This document shows, in pieces, positions 1-7,925 of a stretch of DNA of 64,000 bases; the first letter of the stretch is position 1; each line of letters starts with the position of its first letter. Below the pieces are notes generated by a model, which searched no databases, was not told where the DNA came from, and worked only from the letters and a program-made list of their open reading frames with translations. The stretch lies in contig NZ_JAUSRB010000001.1 in assembly GCF_030811595.1 (NCBI RefSeq), forward strand, positions 1,240,001 through 1,304,000, given 5' to 3'. The stretch comes from Streptosporangium brasiliense. GTDB taxonomy: Bacteria > Actinomycetota > Actinomycetes > Streptosporangiales > Streptosporangiaceae. A program made the translations under genes and the position numbers.

Positions 1-371
1 ACGCCAACCCCGACTCCATGCGCGCCGCCTTCGACGCCCTCGACGCCCTCGCGGGCGGCCGCCGCCGCTTCGCGGTCGTGGCCGCCCTGCGCGAGCTGGG
101 TGAGGAGAGCGTGGCCCTGAACGAGGGCGTGGGCCGCCTGGCGGCGGGCGCGGGCCTCGCGGGACTCCTCGTCGTCGGACCCGACGCCGACCCCGTCCTG
201 GCCGGGGCCGCGGGCGGCGCCACGCCGGTGACGCACGTCGCCGACGCCGAGGCGGCGGCCGCCGAGCTGTCGGCGCTGCTGGCCCCCGGCGACGTGGTGC
301 TGGTCAAGGGGCCGCGCGCGGCCGCCCTGGAGCGTGTGGCCCAGGCGCTGCTGGGGGGTGAGCGCCGATGA
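1..371 (+). CDS. murF: MurF, UDP-MurNAc-tripeptide:D-Ala-D-Ala ligase (3' end only)
   Basis: This is the C-terminal part of MurF, which adds D-Ala-D-Ala to UDP-MurNAc-tripeptide in the cytoplasm. The gene enters from the left edge in the frame starting at base 3. The first visible residues, A-N-P-D-S-M, belong to the Mur ligase motif YNANPDSM that opens the C-terminal domain, so about 120 residues are present. The tail contains [11 protein letters not shown], matching the usual G-D-x-V-L-x-K-G-S-R motif near the end of MurF. The stop overlaps the mraY start as ATGA (368-371), so the two genes are probably translationally coupled. The start and the ATP-binding domain lie outside the window. 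Confidence 0.9.
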   Translation, partial: ANPDSMRAAFDALDALAGGRRRFAVVAALRELGEESVALNEGVGRLAAGAGLAGLLVVGPDADPVLAGAAGGATPVTHVADAEAAAAELSALLAPGDVVLVKGPRAAALERVAQALLGGERR

Positions 372-1426
372 TGGAGATCCTCATCGCGGCGGCGGTCGGC
401 CTGCTGCTGTCGACGTTCGGCACGCCCCTGGCGATCCGCCTGTTCTCCCAGCGCGGCTACGGCCAGAGCATCCGGGAGGAGGGGCCCTCCGGCCACCACG
501 ACAAGCGCGGCACCCCCACCATGGGCGGCACCGTGATCGTGATCGCGGCGCTGCTCGGCTTCGCCTGCGCCCACCTCTACAGCCAGACCCTGCCCACCGT
601 CTCGGCGATCCTGGTGCTGTTCCTGATGACGGGCCTGGGCGCGGTCGGCTTCCTCGACGACTTCATCAAGATCTACAAGCAGCGCAGCCTCGGCCTGCGC
701 AGCGGCGCCAAGGCCCTGGGCCAGCTCATCGTCGGTGCGGTCTTCGCGGTCCTGGTGACCCGCTTCCCCAACTCCTACCTGATCACCCCGGCCGAGACGC
801 GGCTGTCGTTCCTGCGGGACTTCGGGCCGTCCATCGGCATCGTCGGGTTCACGATCTGGGTGCTCATCATGATCGTGGGCTTCTCCAACGCGGTGAACCT
901 CACCGACGGCCTCGACGGCCTGGCCAGCGGCGCCACCGGCGTGGTGCTGGCCTCCTACGTCCTGATCGGCAACTGGCAGCTCCGCAACAACTGCACCACC
1001 CAGCTCGGCCCCAACTGCTACTGGGTCCGCGATCCGCTGGACCTGGCCGTGGTCGCCGCCGCCGTGCTCGGCGCGCTGGTCGGCTTCCTGTGGTGGAACG
1101 CCCCGCCCGCCAAGATCTTCATGGGCGACACCGGATCGCTGGCCCTGGGCGGCGTGCTCGCCGGACTGGCCATCACCACCCGCACCCAGCTCCTGCTGAT
1201 CATCCTGGCCGGGATGTGCGTGGTCATCACGACGTCGGTGATCATCCAGGTCGGCTTCTTCAAGATGACCGGCAAACGGGTCTTCCGAATGGCCCCGCTC
1301 CAGCACCACTTCGAGCTGTCAGGCTGGGCGGAGACGACGATCGTGGTCCGCTTCTGGCTCATCGCCGGGCTCTGCGCCGCCGCCGGTCTCGGCCTGTTCT
1401 ACGTCGAATGGATGCCCAAGTCATGA
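368..1426 (+). CDS. mraY: MraY, phospho-N-acetylmuramoyl-pentapeptide transferase
   Basis: MraY moves phospho-MurNAc-pentapeptide onto undecaprenyl phosphate, giving lipid I at the inner face of the membrane. The 352-residue polytopic protein has the family motifs in order: the Mg-binding FLDDFIKI (about 95-102), [11 protein letters not shown] (about 174-185), FMGDTGS (about 251) and the MraY signature HHFELSGW (about 313). The length is normal for actinobacteria. The start overlaps the murF stop (ATGA); a second ATG follows directly at 371, so the first residue is uncertain by one. The stop is itself part of an ATGA that opens a 15-codon mini-ORF reaching murD. Confidence 0.97.
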   Translation: MMEILIAAAVGLLLSTFGTPLAIRLFSQRGYGQSIREEGPSGHHDKRGTPTMGGTVIVIAALLGFACAHLYSQTLPTVSAILVLFLMTGLGAVGFLDDFIKIYKQRSLGLRSGAKALGQLIVGAVFAVLVTRFPNSYLITPAETRLSFLRDFGPSIGIVGFTIWVLIMIVGFSNAVNLTDGLDGLASGATGVVLASYVLIGNWQLRNNCTTQLGPNCYWVRDPLDLAVVAAAVLGALVGFLWWNAPPAKIFMGDTGSLALGGVLAGLAITTRTQLLLIILAGMCVVITTSVIIQVGFFKMTGKRVFRMAPLQHHFELSGWAETTIVVRFWLIAGLCAAAGLGLFYVEWMPKS

Positions 1427-1470
1427 GTGAGGCGCCCACGCCCGCGCGGCCGGCGGAGGTGGCGGGATGA
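1423..1470 (+). other. Candidate coupling mini-ORF between mraY and murD (15 aa)
   Basis: A 15-codon ORF ([15 protein letters not shown]) exactly fills the mraY-murD gap. Its ATG overlaps the mraY stop (ATGA, 1423-1426) and its TGA overlaps the murD start (ATGA, 1467-1470). A ribosome could pass from mraY to murD by two termination-reinitiation steps. The ORF also carries the GGAGGTGG ribosome-binding site of murD. The peptide is Pro/Ala-rich and shows no domain. Translation is inferred from the geometry only. Confidence 0.4.
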
Positions 1471-2873
1471 GCCAGCTGATCTGCGTCGCCGGCCTCGGGG
1501 TCTCCGGCACGGCCGTGGCCCGCGCCATGGCCGCCCGGGGCGAGAGGGTGGTCGTCCTGGAGGGCCGGGACGGGGAGGGAGCCAGGGCGACGGCCGCCGA
1601 GTTGGCCGGGCTCGGCGTCGAGGTCCGCTTCGGCGAGCCCGCCGAGCTGCCCGCCGGCACCGCCCTCGTCGTCGCCACCGGCTGGCCGCCGCACCACCCG
1701 CTGCTCGTCGCGGCGGCCGCGGCCGGGGTGGAGGTGATCGGCGAGGTCGAGCTGGCCTGGCGGCTCCGCCCGGCGGGCGCGGCCCCGTGGCTGGCGCTGA
1801 CCGGCACCAACGGAAAGACCACCGTGGTCCGGATGCTCACCTCGATGCTCGCCGCGGCCGGCCACAAGGCGCTCGCGGTCGGCAACGTCGGCACCCCCGT
1901 CGTGGAGGCCGTCACCGGCCCCGCCGACGTGCTGGCGGTGGAGCTGTCGAGCTTCCAGCTCCACCGCTCGCCCAGCCTCGTCCCGCACACCGCCGCCGTG
2001 CTGAACGTCGCCCCCGACCATCTCGACTGGCACGGCTCCATGGAGGAGTACGCCCGGGTCAAGGGCGAGATCTTCGTCCGGGCCGGGACGGTCGTCCACA
2101 ACGCCGACGACGAGTGGTCGGCCCGCCTGGCCGCGCCGTACGAGGCGGGGGCGGGCGGGCGCAGCGTGGGCTTCACCCTCGACGTGCCGAGGCCGGGACA
2201 GGTCGGCGTGGTCGAGGACCTGCTGGTGGACCGGGCGTTCGTGGCCGATCCGGCGCGCAACGCCGAGGAGCTCGCCTCCTTCGGCGACATCCGGCCGTTC
2301 GCGCCGCACAACGTCGCCAACGCGCTCGCCGCCGCCGCCATGGCCCGCTCCTACGGGGTGCCCGCCGCGGCCGTACGGCAGGGCCTGTTGGACTTCGTCC
2401 CCGACCCGCACCGGATGGCGCGGGTCGCGCGGGTCGGCGAGGTCGACTACGTCGACGACTCCAAGGCCACCAACCCGCACGCCGCCGCCGCCTCGCTCGC
2501 CGCCTACCCCTCGATCGTCTGGATCGCCGGAGGACAGCTCAAGGGCGCCGACGTGGAGGAGCTGGTACGGCGGGCCGCGCCCCGGCTGCGCGCCGCGGTG
2601 CTGCTGGGCGTCGACCGTGGGCGGATCCGGGAGGCTCTGGCGCGACACGCCGCGAATGTCCCGGTGGTGGAGGTCGCCGGGCAAGACACTGGGGTCATGG
2701 ACCGCGTCGTCGCCGAAGCCGCGGGGCTCGCCGCCCCCGGAGACACCGTGCTGCTGGCCCCGGCCGGGGCCTCCCTGGACATCTTCCCCAACTACGGGGC
2801 CCGCGGGAGAGCCTTCGCCCAGGCCGTCCTGGAGCGCCTGGGCGGGGCGCGGGGCGGTGCCGGGGAGGGATGA
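1467..2873 (+). CDS. murD: MurD, UDP-MurNAc-L-alanine:D-glutamate ligase
   Basis: MurD adds D-glutamate to UDP-MurNAc-L-Ala in the cytoplasm, using ATP. The protein has 468 residues. It has an N-terminal Rossmann-like domain with GLGVSGTA at about 9-16, the Mur ligase P-loop GTNGKTT at about 112-118, an ELSSFQL stretch in the central domain, NVAPDHLDWHG, and the C-terminal DDSKATNPHA motif typical of MurD. The ATG start is preceded by GGAGGTGGCGGG. It lies between mraY and ftsW, linked on both sides by mini-ORFs with ATGA junctions. Confidence 0.96.
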   Translation: MSQLICVAGLGVSGTAVARAMAARGERVVVLEGRDGEGARATAAELAGLGVEVRFGEPAELPAGTALVVATGWPPHHPLLVAAAAAGVEVIGEVELAWRLRPAGAAPWLALTGTNGKTTVVRMLTSMLAAAGHKALAVGNVGTPVVEAVTGPADVLAVELSSFQLHRSPSLVPHTAAVLNVAPDHLDWHGSMEEYARVKGEIFVRAGTVVHNADDEWSARLAAPYEAGAGGRSVGFTLDVPRPGQVGVVEDLLVDRAFVADPARNAEELASFGDIRPFAPHNVANALAAAAMARSYGVPAAAVRQGLLDFVPDPHRMARVARVGEVDYVDDSKATNPHAAAASLAAYPSIVWIAGGQLKGADVEELVRRAAPRLRAAVLLGVDRGRIREALARHAANVPVVEVAGQDTGVMDRVVAEAAGLAAPGDTVLLAPAGASLDIFPNYGARGRAFAQAVLERLGGARGGAGEG

Positions 2874-2932
2874 GAGCACGCCTGCGAGATCCGGGGACGC
2901 CCGTCCGGCCGGCGGGGCGGGGTGACGGATGA
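2870..2932 (+). other. Candidate coupling mini-ORF between murD and ftsW (20 aa)
   Basis: A 20-codon ORF (begins MRARLRDPGTP) starts on the ATGA that overlaps the murD stop (2870-2873) and stops on the ATGA that overlaps the ftsW start (2929-2932). It fills the 55-base gap completely and in frame. The peptide is Arg/Pro/Gly-rich with no recognisable domain. Sequence geometry is the only evidence that it is translated. Confidence 0.4.
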
Positions 2933-4251
2933 CCGCCGTGAACGATCGGCCGCCGGGCACGGCCCCCTTCAGGGGCCGGCTGGCCCGGGCGCGCGAGCTG
3001 CTGGCCCGCCCGCTGTTCTCCTACCACCTGCTGGTGGGTGTCAGCGCGCTGCTGATGGCCCTGGGGCTGATGATGGTCCTGGCCGCGTCGAGCATCCAGG
3101 CGCTCGAGACCAGAGGGTCGGCCTTCGCGCTCTTCGGGCGGCAGCTCATCTCGATGGCGGTGGGGCTGCTGCTGATGTGGATCTGCTCCCGGCTGCCGAT
3201 CAGGTTCTTCCGGCTGGCGGGCTACCCGCTGATGGTCCTGGCCGCGCTGGGCCTGGTCCTGGTGCTGTTCATCGGCCAGGCGGAGCTGGGCGCGCAGCGC
3301 TGGATCTACATCGGCGAGCTCACCATCCAGCCGTCGGAGCCGGCCAAGCTCGCGCTGGTGCTGTGGGGGGCCGACCTGCTCGCCAAGGGAGCACGCGCCG
3401 GGCGGATCGAGTGGCGCAAGCTGCTGATCCCCCTCATGCCGGGCCTGGCGATCATGGCCGTCCTGGTGATGCTGGGGCGTGACCTCGGCACCACGCTGGT
3501 CCTGATGATGATCTTCCTGGCTTTGCTGTGGGTCGTGGGCGCGCCGCTGAAGCTGTTCGGCGGCATCCTGTCGATCATGGTACTGGCCACCATCACGATG
3601 ATCACCATCGAGGGCTACCGCTCGGAGCGGATCAAGGGGTGGCTCAACCCGTGGGGCAACGCGCAGGACGCGGGCTACCAGCTGGTGCAGGGCCAGATCG
3701 GGATGGGCAGCGGCGGCTGGTTCGGGCTCGGGCTGGGCTCCAGCCGGCAGAAATACTGGACCCCGCACGCCGAGAGCGACTTCATCTTCTCCATCGTCGG
3801 CGAGGAGCTCGGCCTGATGGGCACGCTGGTCGTGGTGGCCCTGTTCGGCCTGCTGGGCTATGCCGGCCTGCGGGTGGCCACCCGGGTGCGGGACCCGTTC
3901 GTCCGGCTCGCCTCGGCCGCCGCGATAGCCTGGATCGTCGGCCAGGCGATCGTCAACATCGGCGCCGTCATCGGCGCGCTGCCCATCACCGGCATCCCGC
4001 TGCCCCTGATCTCCTACGGCGGATCGGCGCTGCTGCCGACCCTGGCCGCGCTGGGGATGCTGCTGGCCTTCGCCAAACACGAGCCCGGAGCGCGCGAAGC
4101 TCTGGCGGCGCGTGGCCCCGGACCGGTGGCGCGGGGCCTAAGCTGGCTTGGCCTGGGTGGTCCGGCCGGGAAACGACGGCCGGACCGCGAGGACGATGAG
4201 CGACGGGGCGGTCCGGCACGGAAACGACGGCCGGTCCGCACAAGACGATGA
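2929..4251 (+). CDS. ftsW: FtsW, SEDS-family septal peptidoglycan glycosyltransferase
   Basis: FtsW is a polytopic SEDS protein that polymerises lipid II at the division septum together with a class B PBP. The protein has 440 residues and about ten hydrophobic segments. It carries PSEPAKLALVLW, the long extracellular loop with GWFGLGLGSSRQK, and the signature INIGAVIGALPITGIPLPLISYGGSAL region near 345-370. After the last membrane segment comes a basic cytoplasmic tail of about 50 residues built on a repeated GGPA(G/R)KRRP unit. That tail is encoded by the first copies of a hairpin repeat running to murG. Membership of the dcw cluster favours FtsW over the paralogue RodA. Confidence 0.95.
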   Translation: MTAVNDRPPGTAPFRGRLARARELLARPLFSYHLLVGVSALLMALGLMMVLAASSIQALETRGSAFALFGRQLISMAVGLLLMWICSRLPIRFFRLAGYPLMVLAALGLVLVLFIGQAELGAQRWIYIGELTIQPSEPAKLALVLWGADLLAKGARAGRIEWRKLLIPLMPGLAIMAVLVMLGRDLGTTLVLMMIFLALLWVVGAPLKLFGGILSIMVLATITMITIEGYRSERIKGWLNPWGNAQDAGYQLVQGQIGMGSGGWFGLGLGSSRQKYWTPHAESDFIFSIVGEELGLMGTLVVVALFGLLGYAGLRVATRVRDPFVRLASAAAIAWIVGQAIVNIGAVIGALPITGIPLPLISYGGSALLPTLAALGMLLAFAKHEPGAREALAARGPGPVARGLSWLGLGGPAGKRRPDREDDERRGGPARKRRPVRTRR

Positions 4252-4311
4252 GCGACGGGACGGTCCGGCGCGCAGGCGACGGCCGGTCCGCGGGAGACGA
4301 TGAGTGAAAGG
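4159..4311 (+). repeat. Three 51/52-bp hairpin-bearing tandem repeats across the ftsW-murG junction
   Basis: Three imperfect copies begin at 4159, 4210 and 4262. Each starts GGTCCGGC, has an arm-loop-arm around AAACGAC or a variant, then GACGATGAG(C/T)GA. Copy 1 holds a perfect 9-bp inverted repeat (GGTCCGGCC / GGCCGGACC, 10-base loop); copies 2 and 3 keep 8 of 9 pairs. Copy 1 and part of copy 2 encode the basic FtsW tail. Copy 2 contains the ftsW stop and copy 3 contains the upstream murG start candidate. The unit therefore looks like a triplicated stop-start junction. Confidence 0.85.
4248..4307 (+). other. Candidate coupling mini-ORF between ftsW and murG (19 aa)
   Basis: A 19-codon ORF (begins [11 protein letters not shown]) opens on the ATGA overlapping the ftsW stop (4248-4251) and ends at 4307. 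That is 8 bases past the upstream murG ATG (4300) and 10 bases before the preferred murG ATG (4318). It lies inside the triplicated repeat. Coupling is clear at the upstream end only. Confidence 0.3.
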
Positions 4312-4317
4312 ACCGAC

Positions 4318-5409
4318 ATGAGGGTGGTCCTCGCAGGCGGCGGGACGGCTGGTCATATCGAACCGGCGCTGGCTCTGGCCGATGCGCTCCGCCGGCTGGA
4401 CCCGAACATCGGGATCACGTGCCTGGGCACCGAGCGCGGCCTGGAGACGCGACTGGTGCCGGCCCGGGGCTACGAGCTGCAGCTCGTGCCCGCGGTGCCG
4501 CTGCCCCGGGCGATCACACCCCAGCTCCTGACGGTGCCCGGCCGGCTGGCGGGCGCCATCAACGCCGCCGCGGGCATCATGGACCGCGTCCAGGCCGACG
4601 TGCTGGTCGGCTTCGGCGGCTACGTGGCGACCCCCGCCTACCTGGCGGCGCGCCGGCGCGGCGTGCCGATCGTGGTGCACGAGGCCAACCCGCGGCCGGG
4701 ACTGGCCAACCGGCTGGGCGCGCGGCTCACCGAGCACGTGTTCACCGGCCACCAGAACACGCCGCTGAACCGCGCCGAATACATGGGGATCCCGCTCCGC
4801 CGTGAGATCGTCGCGCTCGACCGGCTGTCCATGGGCGACAAGGCGCGCTCCTGGTTCGGCCTGGAGGCCGACCTGCCCACGCTGCTGGTGACCGGCGGCT
4901 CCCAGGGCGCGCGCTCGCTCAACCGGGCGGCCCTGGCCGCCGCCCCGGCGCTGCGCCGGGCCGGGGTGCAGGTGCTGCACGTCATCGGCCCGAAGAACAC
5001 GCTGGAGGAGGAGCCGCCGCCCGGCGACCCGCAGTACGTCGTGCTGCAGTACGTCGACCGGATGGACCTGGCCTACGCCGCGGCCGACTTCGCCCTGTGC
5101 CGCAGCGGCGCCATGACCTGCGCCGAGCTGACCGCGGTGGGCCTGCCCGCCGCCTACATCCCGCTCCCGCACGGCAACGGCGAGCAGCGGCTCAACGCCG
5201 AGCCGATCGTGCAGGCGGGCGGCGGCCTCATGATCGACGACGCCGACCTGACGCCGGAGTGGATCGTCCAGAACGTGCTGCCCATCCTGTCCGACCCCGA
5301 GCGCGTGGTCACCATGTCGGAGGCCGCCTCCAGGATGGGCCGCAAGGACGCCGACGTGGCGCTCGCCCGCAAGGTGTTGCAGATCGCGGCCGAGGGGAAG
5401 GGCAGATGA
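4318..5409 (+). CDS. murG: MurG, lipid II-forming GlcNAc transferase
   Basis: MurG transfers GlcNAc from UDP-GlcNAc to lipid I, making lipid II on the cytoplasmic membrane face. The N-terminus [19 protein letters not shown] is the conserved acceptor-binding glycine loop. Later motifs are [26 protein letters not shown] (about 190) and the donor-site [10 protein letters not shown] and [11 protein letters not shown] stretches. I prefer the ATG at 4318, six residues inside the longest frame, because GAAAGGA sits just upstream and homologues begin at this point. An ATG at 4300 remains possible. Length from 4318 is 363 residues, normal for the family. Confidence 0.96.
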   Translation: MRVVLAGGGTAGHIEPALALADALRRLDPNIGITCLGTERGLETRLVPARGYELQLVPAVPLPRAITPQLLTVPGRLAGAINAAAGIMDRVQADVLVGFGGYVATPAYLAARRRGVPIVVHEANPRPGLANRLGARLTEHVFTGHQNTPLNRAEYMGIPLRREIVALDRLSMGDKARSWFGLEADLPTLLVTGGSQGARSLNRAALAAAPALRRAGVQVLHVIGPKNTLEEEPPPGDPQYVVLQYVDRMDLAYAAADFALCRSGAMTCAELTAVGLPAAYIPLPHGNGEQRLNAEPIVQAGGGLMIDDADLTPEWIVQNVLPILSDPERVVTMSEAASRMGRKDADVALARKVLQIAAEGKGR

Positions 5410-5561
5410 GCCGGGCGCACGGTGCCCGGCGGGGGACGGGCCGGCCCGCGCGGCGGGCGGCGAACGGTGGGCAGCCGGCGGGCACGGAGTGGATCCGGCG
5501 CGGCGAGCGCTGCCACCGGTGGGGGAACGAGACCGTCCGCGTGGCGGATGAGGAGTGGTGA
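5406..5561 (+). other. Candidate small ORF between murG and murC (51 aa)
   Basis: The 159-base gap between murG and murC contains a 51-codon ORF. Its ATG overlaps the murG stop (ATGA, 5406-5409) and it ends 7 bases before the murC ATG. The first residues are [10 protein letters not shown]; it is Arg/Gly-rich at first and ends with a Trp-containing segment. No domain is recognised. Its first seven bases (ATGAGCC) match those of murC. Translation is plausible through coupling but unproven. Confidence 0.35.
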
Positions 5562-5568
5562 ACGGCCG

Positions 5569-6975
5569 ATGAGCCTGGTCAAGTTGGTGGATCCGGTCGC
5601 GGCCGAGGAGCTCGGGCGCGTCCACTTCATCGGGATCGGCGGGGCCGGGATGTCCGGCATCGCCCGCATCCTGCTCAAGCGCGGCGTGCCGGTCTCCGGC
5701 AGCGACTCGCGCGGCTCGGACATGGTGACCGAGCTGCGGGAGCTGGGCGGCCGGGTGCACATCGGCCACGCCGCCTCGCACATCAAGAACGTCGACACCG
5801 TGGTGGTCTCCACCGCGATCCGCGACTCCAACCCCGAGCTGGGCGAGGCGCTCCGCCAGGGCCTGCGGGTGATCCCCAGGGCCGCCGCGCTGGCCTCGGT
5901 CATGGCGGGCCGGACCGGGGTCGCCCTGGCCGGGACCCACGGCAAGACCACCACGACCTCGATGCTCACGGTGGCGCTGCAGAAGTGCGGCGCCGACCCG
6001 TCCTACTGCGTCGGCGGCCAGCTCGTGACCACCGGCCTGGGCGCCGACGAGGGCGCGGGCGAGGTGTTCGTCGCCGAGGCGGACGAGAGCGACGGCTCCT
6101 TCCTCATGCTGGCCCCCGACATCGCCGTGGTGACCAACGTGGAGCCGGACCACCTCGACAACTACGGCGACCCGCGCGCGGTCTACGACAGCTTCGCCCG
6201 GTTCGTCGAGCGGGTCGGGACGGCCATGGTGATCTGCGCCGACGACCAGGGGTCGGCGGCCCTGGCCCCGATCGCCCGCGCGCGCGGCCTGAAGGTGATC
6301 ACCTACGGCGAGGCCGAGGACGCCGACCTGCGGGTGAGCGGGATCGTCCCCGACGGCCTGGGCATCTCCTTCACGGTCGCGGGCCACGGGGAGGTCAGGC
6401 TGGCCGTCCCCGGCCGCCACAACGCGCTCAACGCCACCGCGGTCATCGCCGTGGCGGCGGAGCTGGGGGTCTCCTTCGACGAGATACGCGACGGTCTGGC
6501 CGCCTTCACCGGCGCCAAGCGCCGCTTCGAGGCCAAGGGCGAGGCCGGGGGAGTGGCGGTCTTCGACAGCTACGCCCACCACCCGACCGAGCTCGCCGCC
6601 GACCTGCGCGCGGCGCGGGACGTGGTGGCCTCCTTCTCCGGCTCCGGCAGGGTCGTCGCGGTCTTCCAGCCGCACCTCTACTCGCGCACCAGGTTCTTCG
6701 CCGACGAGTTCGGCGTCGCCCTGGGCCTGGCCGACGAGGCCATCGTGCTGGACGTCTACGGCGCCCGCGAAGACCCCGAGCCGGGCGTCTCCGGGGCCCT
6801 GGTGGCGGGCAAGGTGCCGCTGCCGCCGGGTCAGGTGACCTACGCGCCGCAGCGGGAGGCGGTCCCCGCCCTGGTGGCCGACCGGGCCCGGCCCGGGGAC
6901 ATCGTGCTCACCATGGGGGCGGGGGACGTGACCGAGCTGGGCCCCCGCATCGTGGCGGAGCTGGCCGCCCGGTGA
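5569..6975 (+). CDS. murC: MurC, UDP-N-acetylmuramate:L-alanine ligase
   Basis: MurC adds L-alanine to UDP-MurNAc, the first amino acid of the stem peptide. The 468-residue protein starts MSLVKLVDP and has the nucleotide-binding loop FIGIGGAGMSGIAR (about 18-31), the P-loop GTHGKTTTTSM (about 123-133), EADESDGSF, the NVEPDHLDNYGD motif and the C-terminal YAHHPTEL and FQPHLYSRT motifs. The frame is open a further 147 bases upstream, but that stretch has no family similarity. The ATG at 5569 has AGGAG 13 bases upstream and fits known MurC starts. Confidence 0.96.
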   Translation: MSLVKLVDPVAAEELGRVHFIGIGGAGMSGIARILLKRGVPVSGSDSRGSDMVTELRELGGRVHIGHAASHIKNVDTVVVSTAIRDSNPELGEALRQGLRVIPRAAALASVMAGRTGVALAGTHGKTTTTSMLTVALQKCGADPSYCVGGQLVTTGLGADEGAGEVFVAEADESDGSFLMLAPDIAVVTNVEPDHLDNYGDPRAVYDSFARFVERVGTAMVICADDQGSAALAPIARARGLKVITYGEAEDADLRVSGIVPDGLGISFTVAGHGEVRLAVPGRHNALNATAVIAVAAELGVSFDEIRDGLAAFTGAKRRFEAKGEAGGVAVFDSYAHHPTELAADLRAARDVVASFSGSGRVVAVFQPHLYSRTRFFADEFGVALGLADEAIVLDVYGAREDPEPGVSGALVAGKVPLPPGQVTYAPQREAVPALVADRARPGDIVLTMGAGDVTELGPRIVAELAAR

Positions 6976-7034
6976 CCCGTGGCAGGGGTCGCGGGGCGCC
7001 GGAGCCCGGGCCGCCCGACGGGGTGAGACGGTGA
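6972..7034 (+). other. Candidate coupling mini-ORF between murC and ftsQ (20 aa)
   Basis: A 20-codon ORF (begins MTRGRGRGAPEP) opens on the GTGA that overlaps the murC stop (6972-6975). It closes on the GTGA that overlaps the ftsQ start (7031-7034), so the 55-base gap is filled in frame at both ends. The peptide is rich in Gly, Arg and Pro. This is the same arrangement as at mraY-murD and murD-ftsW, with GTG in place of ATG. Confidence 0.4.
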
Positions 7035-7699
7035 ACGCGGTGTGGAGGTCGGCCTTCCTGGCCCTGCTCACGGTGGGGGTGGTGGGCACCGCCGCCTGGC
7101 TGGTGTTCTTCTCGTCGGTGCTCGGGGTCCGCGACATCCGGGTCGCGGGCAACCTCGGCATCCCCGCCCAGCAGATCCAGCTGGCGACGGGGGTGCCCGA
7201 GGGCAGGCCCCTGGCCATCGTGGACGTGGACGAGGTCGAGGCGCGGATCAAGGGGATCCGGCAGGTCGAGTCGGTGAGCGTCAGCCGCAACTGGCCGGGC
7301 ACGCTGGTGGTCGAGATCGTGGAGCGCGAGCCGGTGGCGGTGGTGCCGGTCGGCCCCAAGTTCGCGCTCATGGACCGGCACGGTGTGATGACTGAGGTCA
7401 GGGACGTCGCGCCGCCGTCGCTCCCGCTGCTGCGCGTGGACCGCCCGCAGCCCGGCGATCCGGCGACCGGCGCCGCGCTGACCGTCATCCAGGCGCTGTC
7501 GGCGGATCTGACCCGGCGGATCGAGGAAGTGCTCGCTCCCTCGCCCGAGACCGTCTCGCTGCGCCTGAAGGACGGCCGGACGGTCGTGTGGGGCGGCCCG
7601 GACCGTCCGGCGGACAAGGCGAACATCCTTCTCACGCTGCTGAAACGCCCGGCGGACACCTATGACGTGAGCTCGCCCGACGTCGTGACGGTGAAGTGA
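7031..7699 (+). CDS. ftsQ: FtsQ, cell division protein with POTRA domain
   Basis: FtsQ is a bitopic divisome protein linking early and late division proteins with FtsB/FtsL-type partners. The 222-residue product has a short cytoplasmic N-terminus, one membrane segment at about 9-29, and an extracytoplasmic POTRA domain starting at GVRDIRVAGN (about 34-43). It continues with VSVSRNWPGTLVVEIVEREPVAVV. Position between murC and ftsZ agrees. The cytoplasmic region is shorter than in several actinobacterial homologues. The start is GTG, joined to the preceding mini-ORF by GTGA. Confidence 0.93.
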   Translation: MNAVWRSAFLALLTVGVVGTAAWLVFFSSVLGVRDIRVAGNLGIPAQQIQLATGVPEGRPLAIVDVDEVEARIKGIRQVESVSVSRNWPGTLVVEIVEREPVAVVPVGPKFALMDRHGVMTEVRDVAPPSLPLLRVDRPQPGDPATGAALTVIQALSADLTRRIEEVLAPSPETVSLRLKDGRTVVWGGPDRPADKANILLTLLKRPADTYDVSSPDVVTVK

Positions 7700-7812
7700 T
7701 CTCATCCACCGTCGCGCGTTCCCCGAAAAGGACGGCCCGCGACACGCCGGGCGCGCTTGCGGCGCGGTTAGTTGACCCGCCTGGAGCGCAACTCCTACTG
7801 TCCGTATCACTC

Positions 7813-7846
7813 CTCAGGTTGACATAAATCTAAATCTCAACTTGAG
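7813..7846 (+). promoter_or_regulatory. ftsZ upstream dyad with a TTGACA element
   Basis: The 226 bases between ftsQ and ftsZ are the only long break in the cluster up to this point and probably hold the ftsZ promoter. TTGACA at 7819-7824 is a perfect -35 hexamer; no clear -10 is seen at 17-18 bases. It is embedded in an inverted repeat, CTCAGGTTGA (7813-7822) and TCAACTTGAG (7837-7846), with 9 of 10 positions pairing. The AT-rich spacer stands out from the surrounding DNA. It could be an operator or a 5' UTR hairpin. Confidence 0.55.
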
Positions 7847-7925
7847 GGTGAGGGTTTTGGAAACGACGGCACGGGCCCCCGTGCCGCATGAAATTGCAAG
7901 TCAACGAGCGGAAAGGCCCCTCGTC

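Noticed and set aside
4138..7659. A 1173-codon open frame on the minus strand opposite murG, murC and ftsQ
   Set aside because: It is antisense to three clear Mur/Fts genes, is low-complexity (His, Gly, Arg, Asp), and reflects the lack of stops in GC-rich DNA.
7842..7925. N-terminal extension of FtsZ by 28 residues
   Set aside because: It overlaps the promoter dyad, lacks a ribosome-binding site and similarity; the GTG at 7926 gives the normal FtsZ start.
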